A stretch of 7,620 nt of DNA from Desulfobacteraceae bacterium. GTDB lineage: Bacteria > Desulfobacterota > DSM-4660 > Desulfatiglandales > Desulfatiglandaceae. Location of the stretch: NCBI GenBank assembly GCA_020349865.1, contig CP070700.1:1778930-1786549 (forward strand), in the 5' to 3' direction. Below, in pieces: positions 6,967-7,620 of the stretch. The position numbers and the translations under genes are program-made. The notes under the pieces are model-generated. The model worked only from the letters and a program-made list of their open reading frames with translations, did not search any database and was not told the DNA's origin. Positions within the stretch are counted from its first letter, which is position 1, and every line of letters begins with the position of its first letter.

Positions 6967-7620
6967 TTATCTCGCCGGGTCTGAATAGCCCACCGTGAAT
7001 CCAGGGATTCCGATATGAATTCCTACCCCGTGAAGCATCTTCCCCCAAGTGCTGCTCTTGACGACGATAATATCCCGATCCTGTACTTCCGTTTCTTGAT
7101 CTTCGGAGTCATTGAATTCCAGTTCAATGATTTCGCGCCCCTTTCCCTTGAAATACCGGATCAATACAAGGGAATCCTTCTGAGCATAGGGCGCAATACC
7201 ACCGGCGGCCATCAATGCTTCCCTGATGACCATTTTGCTCTTTATTGGGTATGACCCTGGTCGGCGGACGGCACCGTCGACAAAGAAATTGCCGGCTTCA
7301 GGAACAAAAACGACATCCCCGCTACTAATCTCAATATTGAGTTCTGTGCGTCCTTCTTTGATGAACCGGTCCAGGTCGACTACGAACACATTCGGCTCAC
7401 CGGGTGTAATTTCTTTACGCCGGATCTGAACCGTACGTCCGGCCTTATCGGTCAAACCACCGGCCAGCGCCATAACATCCTGCAGGCGCTGTTTGGCTTT
7501 TAAATCGTATGTTCCGGGTTTTCTAAATTGTCCAAGCACGGTGATTGGCTTACTGAAATGCTCTTCGACAAAGATGCTGACATGCGGATCTTTGATGTAT
7601 TTTTCACGGTAAAGGGCTTC
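6967..7620 (-). CDS. SLBB-domain polysaccharide export protein (Wza/GfcE-like), 5'-truncated
   Basis: This is the C-terminal part of an outer-membrane or periplasmic polysaccharide export protein. The frame runs off the right edge: reading left from 7620 gives EALYREKYIKDPHVSIFVEEHFSKPITVLGQFRKPG in two continuous stretches, so the GTG at 7539 is an internal valine. The Poly_export domain start, signal peptide and lipobox lie outside the window; KDPHVSIFVEE is typical of the end of that domain. Two SLBB repeats follow: ITVLGQFRKPGTYDL through LQDVMALAGGLTDKA, then FFVDGAVRRPGSYPI through IREALMAAGGIAPYA. The tail has DIIVVKSS and ends GFTVGYSDPAR, like many short Wza relatives. It faces the ATPase gene tail to tail across 96 bases, so it belongs to a separate transcript. 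As the likely export conduit it completes the Wzc-type system. It appears intact as far as visible. Confidence 0.9.
   Translation of the reverse strand, partial: EALYREKYIKDPHVSIFVEEHFSKPITVLGQFRKPGTYDLKAKQRLQDVMALAGGLTDKAGRTVQIRRKEITPGEPNVFVVDLDRFIKEGRTELNIEISSGDVVFVPEAGNFFVDGAVRRPGSYPIKSKMVIREALMAAGGIAPYAQKDSLVLIRYFKGKGREIIELEFNDSEDQETEVQDRDIIVVKSSTWGKMLHGVGIHIGIPGFTVGYSDPAR

Overview
The window is part of an exopolysaccharide or capsule assembly locus of a Gram-negative bacterium. It encodes a Wza-type outer-membrane export protein and a one-piece Wzz/BY-kinase. The combination of a CpsB-like PHP phosphatase, a TPR/jelly-roll membrane protein, a Wzc-type kinase and an ExeA-like ATPase with an NTF2-like tail recalls Desulfobacterota (the former Deltaproteobacteria, Desulfobacteraceae-like). 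That assignment rests on protein style and recall, not on a search.

Layout: (1) 3-680, plus strand: the C-terminal part of a CpsB/YwqE-type metal-dependent tyrosine phosphatase, cut by the left edge. (2) 754-1962, plus: a membrane-anchored TPR protein with a C-terminal jelly-roll-like domain. (3) About 1964-2030: a weak terminator followed by a good sigma70-like promoter. (4) 2083-4428, plus: a fused polysaccharide co-polymerase and bacterial tyrosine kinase (Wzc type) ending in a cluster of ten tyrosines. (5) 4429-4719: an AT-rich 291-base gap with a possible promoter and a dense set of inverted and tandem repeats. (6) 4720-6870, plus: an ExeA-like AAA ATPase with one membrane span, a long Pro/Glu linker and an NTF2-like C-terminal domain. 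(7) 6871-6966: a short gap between convergent genes with palindromic, possibly REP-like sequence. (8) 6967-7620, minus: the C-terminal part of an SLBB-domain polysaccharide export protein, cut by the right edge.

How the genes fit together: the kinase/co-polymerase in the inner membrane would set chain length and couple polymerisation to export. The phosphatase would remove phosphate from its C-terminal tyrosines. The SLBB protein would form the periplasmic/outer-membrane conduit. The ExeA-like ATPase is typical of EPS loci, especially those linked to exosortase/PEP-CTERM systems, but its exact role is unsettled. The TPR/jelly-roll protein may bind polysaccharide or scaffold the machinery.

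No transposase, CRISPR array, tRNA or rRNA was seen. The locus is mostly recognisable. The least explained parts are the repeat-rich leader of the ATPase gene, the ATPase-linker-NTF2 architecture and the TPR/jelly-roll protein.
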